Assembly: GCA_020216575.1 (NCBI GenBank)
Contig: JAIUYC010000103.1
Coordinates: 1 to 8,670 of the forward strand
DNA: 8,670 bases
Origin: Coleofasciculus sp. S288
GTDB taxonomy: Bacteria > Cyanobacteriota > Cyanobacteriia > Cyanobacteriales > Coleofasciculaceae
Direction: 5' to 3'
A model generated the notes under the pieces. The model had not been told where the DNA came from. It saw only the letters and a list, made by a program, of their open reading frames with translations, and ran no database searches. Positions 1 to 7,051 of the stretch are shown here, piece after piece; the first letter of the stretch is position 1; each line of letters begins with the position of its first letter. A program made the translations under genes and the position numbers.

Positions 1-1920
1 AATCTGGGACTCGCTTATAAGGAGTTAGGAGACTCGGCTCAGGCGATTGAGTTCTATCAACAGAGTTTAGCGATCGCACAGGAAATTCATAATCGCAAGT
101 TGGAGCAGATAGCGCTCAATAATTTGGGATTTATCCATGTTGCACTGGGAAACCCCGCCAAGGTCGTTGAGTACTATCAGCAAGTTTTAGCGATCGCACA
201 GGAACTACAGGATCGCTCGTCTGAGACAGCAGCTATGGCATATCTGGGTGATGCTTATGCTTCCCTAAATGACTATCAGAAAGCCCTTGAGTTTGCAAAG
301 CTCGCGTTAACATTGGCACGAGAAACTAAAAACTCTTGGGCAGAAGCCATTGCTTTGGATACACTCAGCAGGACTTACAGTTTTCTTAGTGATGCTCACA
401 AAACCCTTGAGTTTGCCCAGCAATCCTTAGCGGTGGCGCGGCAAATTAAAAATAACTTTTTTGAAGTCCGGGCTTTAGCATTTATGGGTGATGCTTACGC
501 TTCCTTAGAGAACTATCAGCAGGCGATTGAGGCAGCACAGCAAGCTTTAGGAATTGCCCAAGAGGCTGAAAATGGTTTGCTAGAAGCTTATGCTTTTGAC
601 ACCCTCAGCCGAGCTTACTATTCTCTCAATGATTATCAAAAATCTGTTGAATTAGGGCGGCAACAATTGGAAGTTGCCCAGACGATAAAAAATAGTTGGT
701 TTGAAGGGCGAGCGTTGGCACGGCTAGGGGATGTTTACAAATTACTGGGTGAAGTTAGAAAAGCCCTTGAATTTGCTCAGCAAGGTTTAGTAATTGCACG
801 GGAAATTAAAAATCAAAATCTTGAAGCCTGGAATCTAATTACCCTAGGGGATGCCTACGACTTATTAGGAGACAATGGGAAGGCAATTGAGTTTGCTCAG
901 CAGGGATTAACAATTGCACAAGAGATTAATAATCGCAAATTTGAACTTTTGGCTCTAAGTACTCTAGGTCGGGCTTATCGCTCATTCGGCGATTATCAAA
1001 AAGCGATTGATTTTTTACAACAAAACTTAGCCATTGCCCAAGAGATTGGAGAACGTGATAGTGAAGCAATCGCTTTAGTCAATCTAAGCAACACCTATAA
1101 TTCTCTAGAGAATTATCAAAAAGCAATTGAGCTTTTGCAACAGAGTTTAAAAATTGCGGAGGAAATTAAAAACCGTCGTCTAGAAGCCCATGCTTTAGGG
1201 AATCTCAGTGATATCTACGAGTCACTTAATGATTATGAAAAGGCTCTTGATGTAGCTAATCAAGGATTGGAGATTGCGCAAAAAATCCAGAATGATCAGG
1301 TATTGATGCGTTCATTATATTCTCTTTTTGTAATCCATGAGAAGTTAGGGAATTACCCCAAGCTTGTTGAAATTTCTCAACAAACTATAGTAAAAGCACA
1401 AGAACTCCAAAATCCTCAATTAGAAGCTGTATCGTTAGCTATGCTTGGCCTAGCTTATTTTTATCAAGGAGACACTCAAAAAACAATTGAATTTGCTCAA
1501 GCTAGCTTAGCTGTTGCAGATGAAGGCAATAGCCAGTTAGCTAAGAGTATTGCACTTCTAGTTCTGAGTGTTAGTTATGGTGAGTTGAAGGACTATGAAA
1601 AAGCTATTGAGCTGTCTGAGAAGAATTTAAAAGTAGCTCAAGAATCAAACAACCTCAACCTCGAAAGAACAACATTAAATATTCTAGGTGCTATCTACAG
1701 GAAAGCCGGACAGAAAGAGCAGGCAATTGCTGTCTACCAAAAGGTATTGACAATGGGTGTGGAGAGTAAAAACAATACAAGTCGAACTATGGCTCAAGCT
1801 GGATTAGCGCGTACCTATCGTGAGCTAAACATGCCTATTACTGCAATCACCCACTACAAGCAAGCTATCAATGGTATTGAGCAAATCCGTAATAATATCC
1901 GTGCACTGTCTCCAGAATTA
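1..1920 (+). repeat. Sixteen in-frame 120-bp TPR-coding units
   Basis: Each 120-bp block encodes one 40-residue unit with the pattern (N/T)L(G/S)xxYxxLxDYxKAIExxQQxLxIAQEIxNxxxExxAL. The units start at 1, 121, 241 and so on to 1801, with no insertion or deletion between them. The Asn-Tyr-Gln-Lys turn, the Ala-Ile-Glu helix and the Ala-Gln-Glu-Ile segment recur at fixed positions. A 40-residue period, rather than the canonical 34, is typical of TPR arrays of the kinesin-light-chain type found in CHAT and NB-ARC proteins. Units 3 and 5 (LGDAYASL) and units 4 and 6 (TLSRTY/TLSRAY) match each other better than their direct neighbours, which suggests duplication of a two-unit, 240-bp block. The last two units are the most divergent. 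Confidence 0.93.
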
Positions 1921-3504
1921 CAAGAATCATTCCTGCAATCTATTGTCGATTTTGACAGATTTAAGACGGCTGATATTTACCGCGAATTAGCAGATTTGTT
2001 GCTATCGCAAGGACGAATTTTAGAAGCGCAGCAGGTGTTGGAACTGTTGAAGGTGCAAGAATTACGTGACTTTACTAGGAATGCGAGGGCAGGTGGGGAA
2101 AAGTCAGAAGTTACATTTAATCAGACAGAGGAACAAATCAAAAATGAGCATGGAACGTTGATTGCCTTTGGACAAAAAGTAGTTGAGTGTGAGGACACGT
2201 CATGCAGCGAACTAAATCAACTGTTGGAGCAGTTAGATGGTTTGACACAGCAATTTAATCAAACCGTTAAGACAATTGAAGCCCAAGTACGCGATCGCAT
2301 TTCCAAAGACCCTGGTACGCTAGACTCAGAAGACTTTCTCCGCAAAGCCAATGAAATTGTCGAAGCCCAACCTGGCACCGTACTCATTTATCCCTTGGTG
2401 CTGGACGACAAAATCTGGCTGTTGTGGGCAGCTAAAGGTGGTATCGTCAAAAGCCATGAAGTTTCCAACGTAGGACAGCGCCAACTCGGAGAAACCGTCT
2501 TGAAGTTTCGTCAACTCCTGCAAAACCCTCGCTCTGATATTGCCGAACTGCAAGCGACTGGTAAGCAACTCTACGATTGGCTGATCAAACCCTTGGAAGC
2601 GGAACTCAAAAGCAATAGTATTCAAAATCTCGTCTTCTCCCTCGATCGCGCTGCTCGTTACATCCCCATGAGCGCTTTGTTTGATGGCGAGAAGTACCTG
2701 ATTGAAAACTATACCATTTCCACCGTACTATCCGCCGATTTGACCAACACGGACAAACGCTTGCCTCCGGGAACTGAAAACACCTCCGTTTTGGCAATGG
2801 GACTCTCGGATGCTGTTGCTGGTTTCAACCCCTTGCCCAATGTACCACCCGAACTGGATGCGATCGTGCTAACGACTGATAACGATCCATTAGGAGTCTA
2901 TTCCGGCAATCAGTTTCTCAACAACGAATTTACCTTAGAAACATTGAGAAAAAATCTGCGAGGGCGTCAGATTTTACACTTAGCTACTCACGGTGAATTT
3001 AATCCAGGACGTCCAGAGGAATCTTATCTCGTCTTAGGTACTGGTGAGAAGTTCGCGATTCCAGAAATTTCCAAATTGTATCGACAATTAAGCGACGTGC
3101 ATCTAGTTGTACTCTCAGCTTGCGAAACTGCCCTTGGGGGTTCTGACGCCGATGGGAATGAGATTAATGGCATCAGCTATTACTTTCTCAATCACGGCGC
3201 TGAGGCAGTAATGGCTTCCCTGTGGCTGGTTAACGATAATAGCACCAGCCAACTGATGCAAAATTTCTACAACAACTTAGCTCAAGGGACAGAGCAAGCA
3301 CCAATCACGAAAGCTCAAGCCCTGCAACAAGCACAATTAAACATGCTACAGGGTAATGCCGCAATAATAGACAATTCTGACCCTCGATCGCTTTTGATTG
3401 AACCCAGACAAAGTTCGCCAACTGCCTCAACTAATAGTGCTGCCCCTGGTTTTTCTCATCCTTATTACTGGGCGCCCTTCATCTTAATTGGTAATGGATT
3501 TTGA
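1..3504 (+). CDS. TPR-repeat protein with C-terminal CHAT (caspase-like) protease domain, 5' truncated by window edge
   Basis: The frame is open from base 1 to the TGA at 3502-3504 (1167 codons seen). A TTG at 100 is internal, since the repeats continue upstream of it, so the true start lies outside the window. Residues 1-640 are sixteen TPR-like units of 40 residues each. About 640-770 is a helical linker (ALSPELQESFLQSIVDFDRF and following). The rest is a CHAT domain: the start shows VLIYPLVLDDKIWLLW, the putative catalytic His is in LHLATHGEF (His997 in window numbering, codon 2989-2991), the Cys is in LSACETALGG (Cys1041, codon 3121-3123), and the protein ends in HPYYWAPFILIG as the family usually does. 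CHAT domains are clan CD cysteine proteases, and the TPR part normally binds a partner or substrate that controls them. Both dyad residues are present, so an active protease is expected. The substrate is unknown. No neighbour explains its role, and whether it has a signal peptide cannot be seen. The family assignment is secure; the biological role is open. Confidence 0.95.
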   Translation, partial: NLGLAYKELGDSAQAIEFYQQSLAIAQEIHNRKLEQIALNNLGFIHVALGNPAKVVEYYQQVLAIAQELQDRSSETAAMAYLGDAYASLNDYQKALEFAKLALTLARETKNSWAEAIALDTLSRTYSFLSDAHKTLEFAQQSLAVARQIKNNFFEVRALAFMGDAYASLENYQQAIEAAQQALGIAQEAENGLLEAYAFDTLSRAYYSLNDYQKSVELGRQQLEVAQTIKNSWFEGRALARLGDVYKLLGEVRKALEFAQQGLVIAREIKNQNLEAWNLITLGDAYDLLGDNGKAIEFAQQGLTIAQEINNRKFELLALSTLGRAYRSFGDYQKAIDFLQQNLAIAQEIGERDSEAIALVNLSNTYNSLENYQKAIELLQQSLKIAEEIKNRRLEAHALGNLSDIYESLNDYEKALDVANQGLEIAQKIQNDQVLMRSLYSLFVIHEKLGNYPKLVEISQQTIVKAQELQNPQLEAVSLAMLGLAYFYQGDTQKTIEFAQASLAVADEGNSQLAKSIALLVLSVSYGELKDYEKAIELSEKNLKVAQESNNLNLERTTLNILGAIYRKAGQKEQAIAVYQKVLTMGVESKNNTSRTMAQAGLARTYRELNMPITAITHYKQAINGIEQIRNNIRALSPELQESFLQSIVDFDRFKTADIYRELADLLLSQGRILEAQQVLELLKVQELRDFTRNARAGGEKSEVTFNQTEEQIKNEHGTLIAFGQKVVECEDTSCSELNQLLEQLDGLTQQFNQTVKTIEAQVRDRISKDPGTLDSEDFLRKANEIVEAQPGTVLIYPLVLDDKIWLLWAAKGGIVKSHEVSNVGQRQLGETVLKFRQLLQNPRSDIAELQATGKQLYDWLIKPLEAELKSNSIQNLVFSLDRAARYIPMSALFDGEKYLIENYTISTVLSADLTNTDKRLPPGTENTSVLAMGLSDAVAGFNPLPNVPPELDAIVLTTDNDPLGVYSGNQFLNNEFTLETLRKNLRGRQILHLATHGEFNPGRPEESYLVLGTGEKFAIPEISKLYRQLSDVHLVVLSACETALGGSDADGNEINGISYYFLNHGAEAVMASLWLVNDNSTSQLMQNFYNNLAQGTEQAPITKAQALQQAQLNMLQGNAAIIDNSDPRSLLIEPRQSSPTASTNSAAPGFSHPYYWAPFILIGNGF

Positions 3505-3507
3505 ATT

Positions 3508-3597
3508 AGGACTTACGCACAGATGCTACACAGAGTAGGGGCGAGGCATGCCTCGCCCCTACAGATGGTAGTTCAAAGGTAAATTTGCGTAAGTCCT
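3508..3597. mobile_element. MITE-like 90-bp element with 12-bp terminal inverted repeats
   Basis: AGGACTTACGCA at 3508-3519 is repeated exactly inverted as TGCGTAAGTCCT at 3586-3597. The element carries no reading frame and encloses a perfect 28-bp palindrome. TGAATT occurs at 3502-3507 and again at 3599-3604, one base beyond the right arm, which looks like a 5-6 bp target-site duplication. The left copy includes the TGA stop codon of the TPR-CHAT gene, so an insertion there would have kept the stop. Size, inverted ends and flanking repeat suit a non-autonomous element moved by a transposase encoded elsewhere, but its parent cannot be named from the sequence. In RNA it could fold into a long hairpin and might act as a 3' processing or attenuation structure. 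There is no T-tract, so it is not a classic terminator. Confidence 0.7.
3535..3562. repeat. Perfect 28-bp GC-rich palindrome
   Basis: GTAGGGGCGAGGCA is followed directly by its exact reverse complement TGCCTCGCCCCTAC, giving 14 bp on each side with no spacer. The GTAGGGGCG core recurs at 5924-5932. Palindromic repeats with this core are, to my knowledge, common between genes in filamentous cyanobacteria. Here it forms the centre of the surrounding MITE-like element. Confidence 0.85.
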
Positions 3598-3658
3598 GTG
3601 AATTTAAGCCTTGGCGAAACTGCATCTCGTTTCTAGCTAAAAGCTACAAATGCCGGAT

Positions 3659-3675
3659 GGGAGGCAGAGCCTCCT
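3659..3675. repeat. Small hairpin, GGAGGC-AGA-GCCTCC
   Basis: A 6-bp GC-rich stem (3660-3665 with 3669-3674) closes on the three-base loop AGA, with a possible G-T pair outside it. It resembles the short palindromes with a GCAGAGC centre that are dispersed in cyanobacterial spacers. It lies 49 bp before ccdA and could sit in its leader. No T-run follows, so a terminator role is unsupported. The rest of the spacer 3598-3723 shows no clear promoter. Confidence 0.5.
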
Positions 3676-3723
3676 ATAAGCTACAATTCAAGCAGAATGG
3701 GCATTTCATAAGCCAACTGCTGC

Positions 3724-4464
3724 ATGCTTGAAACACTGCAAACCAAACTTTACGAACTCCAACAATTTGCCGATACCCTCGTCTCCACCCAACTGACACA
3801 CCTCACCTGGGTAAGCATCGGCATCATCTTCACGGCTGGATTGCTAACCAGCCTGACGCCTTGCATGCTCTCCATGCTGCCCATTACGATTGGCTACATC
3901 GGCGGCTATGAAGCGCAAGGACGCCTGCAAGCTGCCGCCCAATCAACTTGGTTTTCCCTAGGATTGGCAACGACACTCGCCATCTTGGGAATCTTAGCTG
4001 CATCCTTCGGGTTAGTTTACGGTCAAGTTGGCATTGGTTTGCCGATAATCGTCAGCCTGATTGCCATTATCATGGGGCTGAATTTACTCGAAATCCTGCC
4101 CCTCCAGTTACCCTCGCTTGGTGGGATGGAGTGGATTTCTCAAGATTTGCCAAAGGGTGTCCGTTCTTATCTAATTGGCTTAACGTTTGGTGTGGTGGCG
4201 TCTCCTTGCAGTACGCCTGTGTTAGCCTCCTTACTCGCCTGGGTTGCCACCACGAAAGACTTGTTTTTAGGCGGAGTTTTGCTCCTCTCCTACACGCTGG
4301 GTTACGTCACGCCGTTGATTTTAGCGGGGACGTTTACGGCATCGATTAAAAAGTTGCTGGAGTTGCGCCGTTGGTCGAGTTGGATTACACCTGTAAGTGG
4401 AGCGATTTTGGTCGGGTTCGGCGTCTTTTCCCTATTATCTCGAATTCCTGCCGGAATTTTTTAA
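3724..4464 (+). CDS. ccdA: CcdA, thiol-disulfide transmembrane transporter for cytochrome c maturation
   Basis: This 246-aa polytopic membrane protein belongs to the CcdA/DsbD transmembrane family. It carries reducing equivalents from stromal/cytoplasmic thioredoxin across the thylakoid or plasma membrane, keeping the CXXCH haem-binding cysteines of apocytochromes c reduced in System II maturation. About six membrane segments are visible, near residues 28-50, 71-100, 102-125, 147-172, 178-203 and 217-240. The two redox cysteines lie in the expected places: Cys47 in SLTPCMLSMLP of the first segment and Cys162 in VASPCSTPVLASL of the fourth. Length is normal for the family. ATG 3724 is the first start after an in-frame TAA at 3709-3711. 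No strong Shine-Dalgarno sequence precedes it. ccs1 follows in the same direction, which supports the assignment and a shared transcript. Confidence 0.95.
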   Translation: MLETLQTKLYELQQFADTLVSTQLTHLTWVSIGIIFTAGLLTSLTPCMLSMLPITIGYIGGYEAQGRLQAAAQSTWFSLGLATTLAILGILAASFGLVYGQVGIGLPIIVSLIAIIMGLNLLEILPLQLPSLGGMEWISQDLPKGVRSYLIGLTFGVVASPCSTPVLASLLAWVATTKDLFLGGVLLLSYTLGYVTPLILAGTFTASIKKLLELRRWSSWITPVSGAILVGFGVFSLLSRIPAGIF

Positions 4465-4473
4465 TTGCATCAC

Positions 4474-5859
4474 ATGACTGAAGAAAACTCATCCTCACTC
4501 ACTATCGGGCATTTGTTCCGGCGCCAGGTGTTGCCCGTGATAGCCGACTTGCGGCTGGCGATTATGCTGTTATTGGCGATCGCACTTTTCAGCATTTCTG
4601 GTACGGTGATCGAACAGGGTCAATCCCTGGAATTTTACCGGGCAAACTACCCCGAACATCCTGCCCTTTTTGGATTTCTCACTTGGAAAGTCATCCTCAT
4701 CCTAGGGCTAGACCACGTTTACCGTACTTGGTGGTTTTTATCAATCCTCATCCTGTTCGGCAGTAGCCTAACCGCCTGTACCTTCACCCGTCAGTTTCCC
4801 GCCCTGAAAGCCGCCCGTCGCTGGAGTTTCTACAACGAACCCCGCCAATTCGAGAAACTTGCCCTCAGTGCCGAAGTCGAAACGGGTTCCCTAGATTTCC
4901 TCACCTCACTGCTGAAGAAGCAGCGCTACAAAGTCTTTCAAGACGGTGACACCCTCTACGCCCGGAAGGGAATTATCGGACGCATTGGTCCCATCGTTGT
5001 CCATGCCAGCATGCTCATTATCCTGGCAGGAGCGATTTGGGGAGCAATGACGGGATTTATGGCACAGGAAATGGTTCCCAGTGGCAGCACGTTTCAAATC
5101 AGAAATATCGTAGATGCGGGTCCCTTGGCTACCCCACAAATCCTCAAAGATTGGTCAGTAAAGGTCAATCGCTTTTGGATTGACTATACACCAGAGGGGG
5201 GAATTGACCAGTTTTACTCTGACTTGTCAGTTCTGGATAATCAAGGCAAGGAAGTTGATAAGCAAACGATTTATGTCAACAAGCCGCTACGCTACCGAGG
5301 CGTGACGGTTTACCAAACGGACTGGGGAATTGCCGCCGTTCAGGTACAGTTAAACAACAGTCCAATTTTCCAAATCCCGATGGCCCAATTGGATACGGGT
5401 GGGAGAGGACGCATCTGGGGAACTTGGATTCCCACCAAACCCGATTTGAGTGAAGGGGTTTCGATGCTGGCAAAAGACTTGCAGGGAATGCTGCTGGTGT
5501 ATGATGCCACGGGCAAGCTAATTTCTACCGTTCGTCCTGGGATGGCAACTGAGATTAACGGTGTGACACTCCGCATCAAGGATATTATTGGCAGCACGGG
5601 TTTCCAAATCAAGTCTGACCCAGGTATCCCTCTTGTTTACACGGGTTTTGGCTTGCTGATGTTGAGTGTAATAATGAGCTATTTCTCCCACTCTCAAATT
5701 TGGGCGCTGCAAAAAGATGGACATTTCTACATCGGCGGCAGAACCAACCGAGCACAGGTTGCTTTCGAGCGGGAGTTCATCGACATTTTAGAGCAGTTGG
5801 GAACAGCCTCGGAGACAGTTCCACTGGTTGCAGTTGCTTCTACACTCAGCCCGTCTTAG
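4474..5859 (+). CDS. ccs1: Ccs1 (ResB family), System II cytochrome c biogenesis protein
   Basis: This 461-aa protein is Ccs1/ResB, which with CcsA forms the haem export and ligation complex for c-type cytochromes. Segments in order: a short cytoplasmic N-terminus; membrane helix 1 near residues 28-48 ([16 protein letters not shown]); helix 2 near 85-105 ([19 protein letters not shown]); helix 3 near 170-190 with the conserved His177 in [14 protein letters not shown]; a large lumenal domain from about 190 to 383; helix 4 near 385-405; and a C-terminal tail. All family landmarks are present and the length is usual for cyanobacteria. I prefer ATG 4474, 9 bp after the ccdA stop. A TTG at 4465, directly after that stop, would add three residues (reading MHH) and cannot be excluded. 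Neither has a clear ribosome-binding site. The close spacing suggests co-transcription and perhaps coupling with ccdA. The partner ccsA is not in the window. Synonyms are ccsB and resB. Confidence 0.95.
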   Translation: MTEENSSSLTIGHLFRRQVLPVIADLRLAIMLLLAIALFSISGTVIEQGQSLEFYRANYPEHPALFGFLTWKVILILGLDHVYRTWWFLSILILFGSSLTACTFTRQFPALKAARRWSFYNEPRQFEKLALSAEVETGSLDFLTSLLKKQRYKVFQDGDTLYARKGIIGRIGPIVVHASMLIILAGAIWGAMTGFMAQEMVPSGSTFQIRNIVDAGPLATPQILKDWSVKVNRFWIDYTPEGGIDQFYSDLSVLDNQGKEVDKQTIYVNKPLRYRGVTVYQTDWGIAAVQVQLNNSPIFQIPMAQLDTGGRGRIWGTWIPTKPDLSEGVSMLAKDLQGMLLVYDATGKLISTVRPGMATEINGVTLRIKDIIGSTGFQIKSDPGIPLVYTGFGLLMLSVIMSYFSHSQIWALQKDGHFYIGGRTNRAQVAFEREFIDILEQLGTASETVPLVAVASTLSPS

Positions 5860-5918
5860 GGCGAATGGCACTCAAATATAGCGATTCTCTATCCCTTGTG
5901 GGATACATCTAGATTCAG

Positions 5919-5985
5919 GAGTCGTAGGGGCGGGTTTCACCCAGATATCTGCTTCTCACGACTCAATCTATAAACCCGCCCGTAC
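5919..5985. repeat. Overlapping inverted repeats with GTAGGGGCGGGTTT arm
   Basis: GTAGGGGCGGGTTT at 5924-5937 pairs with AAACCCGCCCGTAC at 5972-5985 with 13 of 14 matches. Two further symmetries lie in the same stretch: GAGTCGT at 5919-5925 with ACGACTC at 5958-5964, and the 10-bp palindrome CAGATATCTG at 5942-5951. The first two share bases 5924-5925 and their arms interleave, so they cannot form together. The GTAGGGGCG start is shared with the palindrome at 3535. This is probably an intergenic repeat-family member and does not obviously function as a terminator. Confidence 0.7.
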
Positions 5986-6061
5986 TCCAATCGTGTGAGA
6001 ACCGCTACATTTAATTATTGGCTACCCGTTGAAGCTGAGACCATATATTCATACTTTATAG

Positions 6062-6171
6062 CTTGACCCGATGAATGATGAAGAAGGTGGTAGGTGGTAG
6101 TAATCTTGCATGCATCCCACTAACCACTAACCACTAACCACTAACCACTAACCATGAACCGTTAGGTCAAG
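6062..6171. repeat. Nested element: 7-bp outer inverted repeat enclosing two opposed heptamer arrays
   Basis: CTTGACC at 6062-6068 is matched inverted by GGTCAAG at 6165-6171. Inside are two GGTGGTA heptamers (6086-6099), the palindrome TGCATGCA (6107-6114), then the CCACTAA array. The GGTGGT units can pair with the ACCACT phase of the right array (six pairs including one G-U per heptad), so the whole element is an imperfect long hairpin with its turn near TGCATGCA. It ends 30 bp before the ATG of the 116-aa gene and would lie in that gene's leader if transcription starts upstream. Confidence 0.6.
6117..6158. repeat. Heptanucleotide tandem repeat (CCACTAA), five perfect copies plus one degenerate
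   Basis: Perfect CCACTAA units run 6117-6123, 6124-6130, 6131-6137, 6138-6144 and 6145-6151. A sixth unit, CCATGAA (6152-6158), has two changes. Short tandemly repeated heptamers are a known class of intergenic repeat in filamentous cyanobacteria. Seven is not a multiple of three and no frame is open through the array in a useful way, so it is non-coding. Copy number is likely to vary between strains by replication slippage. Confidence 0.93.
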
Positions 6172-6201
6172 TGTCCCGCTTTAAGTTGGTTTGGTTAACG
6201 T

Positions 6202-6552
6202 ATGTCTCAATTCACGAGGGACTACCCCAAGGGAATCAAAAAGCTCATAGAGCAGTACGCTGCAATGGCATACGAAGTGGAATTAAGTCGAGAACTTCAA
6301 TCGCTTTCCAGTCATTTTGATGAGTGGAAGCAAGGTAAAATTACTAGCACTGAACTTGAAGCTTTGATTCATAAGTTCCATTCAGGAGCGGCTCGCGATT
6401 TATTTAATAAATATAATAACGTTCCCTTAGATATGTTACTGGCACATGCCATAGTTACTGAAATGATTGATAAAGATGAAATCCCGGATAAATTACTTCA
6501 GCATCTAAGTAATGCAATTCAGTTTTATGAATCGCAGATGGTTGATACCTGA
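6202..6552 (+). CDS. Uncharacterised 116-aa helical protein
   Basis: I cannot name a function. The protein has no signal peptide, membrane segment or cysteine. It begins with a basic patch (MSQFTRDYPKGIKKL), followed by predicted amphipathic helices with many Glu and Lys. The stretch around residues 41-72 (EWKQGKITSTELEALIHKFH, then SGAARDLFNKYNN) looks like the conserved heart. I recall similar small bacterial proteins with a GxxRDLYxxY-like motif, but this is memory and not a database match. The end, from about residue 90, is acidic (DKDEIPDKLLQHL). ATG 6202 lies 30 bp after the heptamer element and lacks a clear Shine-Dalgarno sequence. The gene faces the minus-strand pair, with 76 bp between the stops. 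That gap holds only a weak 6-bp inverted repeat (GCTGAT 6578-6583, ATCAGC 6611-6616), so no terminator is called. The coherent composition and codon pattern support a real gene. Confidence 0.85.
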   Translation: MSQFTRDYPKGIKKLIEQYAAMAYEVELSRELQSLSSHFDEWKQGKITSTELEALIHKFHSGAARDLFNKYNNVPLDMLLAHAIVTEMIDKDEIPDKLLQHLSNAIQFYESQMVDT

Positions 6553-6628
6553 AAATCTCATCTAACCGCTGTCCCAAGCTGATGCACACTAATACAGGTA
6601 CTTAGCCTAAATCAGCATCTCCAATGCA

Positions 6629-7051
6629 TTACTTCGCCCAACTCGGACAAGTTTTATTAATAAACTCTTCCATCTCTTTCAGGTGTTCTGGATTTTCACA
6701 ATCCTTTTCCCACTGCTTTAAAATTCTCGAAAAGCTCTCATACGGAGCATCCTCAGCCCAATTCTTAAACTCTGATTTTGAGTCTTTTGCAAATAAATAT
6801 ATTCCTTTCAAAACTCCCATACAATAATGCTTTGATTCGGACACCATTGTAAGTGTTTGATACTCTTTTAATGCTTCTGAGAAAGGTTCTAAGGCTTCTT
6901 CAAACATTTCCCAGGCTAACTCATATGGATCGACATACCCGTATCGCGTAGAGCCAGAACGCTCCCAAACGTCTTCTACTTCTAGCCAATCCAACTCCCT
7001 GTAGACTTGTTCGGCAATCGTGTCAATATCTATATCACCTAGATACTTCAT
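6629..7051 (-). CDS. Uncharacterised 140-aa acidic protein, coupled to the 371-aa gene
   Basis: Function unknown. The protein is acidic and rich in Glu, Trp and Tyr, with no membrane segment or signal peptide. Visible stretches are an N-terminal MKYLGDIDIDTIAEQVYREL, a central acidic helix (ELAWEMFEEALEPFSEALKEY) and two cysteines well apart in the second half (YCMG and DCEN), plus one near the end (TCPSWAK). The arrangement does not look like a zinc site. The start codon at 7051-7049 lies inside the end of the upstream 371-aa gene (17-bp overlap, different frame). An AGGG ribosome-binding site precedes it, 7 bases from the ATG. The overlap suggests translation of the two proteins is coupled and that they work together. 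An all-helical fold is likely. It could be an adaptor or an immunity-type partner, but nothing in the sequence proves this. Confidence 0.85.
   Translation of the reverse strand: MKYLGDIDIDTIAEQVYRELDWLEVEDVWERSGSTRYGYVDPYELAWEMFEEALEPFSEALKEYQTLTMVSESKHYCMGVLKGIYLFAKDSKSEFKNWAEDAPYESFSRILKQWEKDCENPEHLKEMEEFINKTCPSWAK

Larger units (their letters stand above)
5860..6201. other. 342-bp non-coding, repeat-rich spacer between ccs1 and the 116-aa gene
   Basis: I find no credible gene here. From left to right it holds a 6-bp hairpin TATCCC-TTGT-GGGATA at 5890-5905, which lies 30 bp past the ccs1 stop but has no T-run; a GTAGGGGCG-type inverted repeat at 5919-5985; and the heptamer-repeat element at 6062-6171. 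About 30 bp of plain sequence separates that element from the next start codon. No convincing -35/-10 pair for the downstream gene was recognised. Confidence 0.7.

Noticed and set aside
2326..2797. Minus-strand reading frames inside the CHAT region (2326-2625 and 2606-2797)
   Set aside because: They lie opposite a clearly coding, conserved CHAT domain and their products have no recognisable features.
3948..4349. 133-codon plus-strand frame within ccdA
   Set aside because: It overlaps ccdA fully in another frame; the ccdA frame holds all family landmarks.
5890..5905. Hairpin TATCCC-TTGT-GGGATA as a ccs1 terminator
   Set aside because: The stem is only 6 bp and partly AT, and no T-run follows.
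4906..5912. Several short frames on both strands across ccs1 and its 3' end
   Set aside because: Shadows of ccs1: mutually overlapping, low-complexity products, no starts with ribosome-binding sites.
6117..6158. CCACTAA array as a CRISPR array
   Set aside because: The 7-bp units are head-to-tail with no spacers between them; it is a simple tandem repeat.
6553..6628. Bidirectional terminator between the convergent genes
   Set aside because: Only a 6-bp inverted repeat with a 27-base loop and no T-runs is present.
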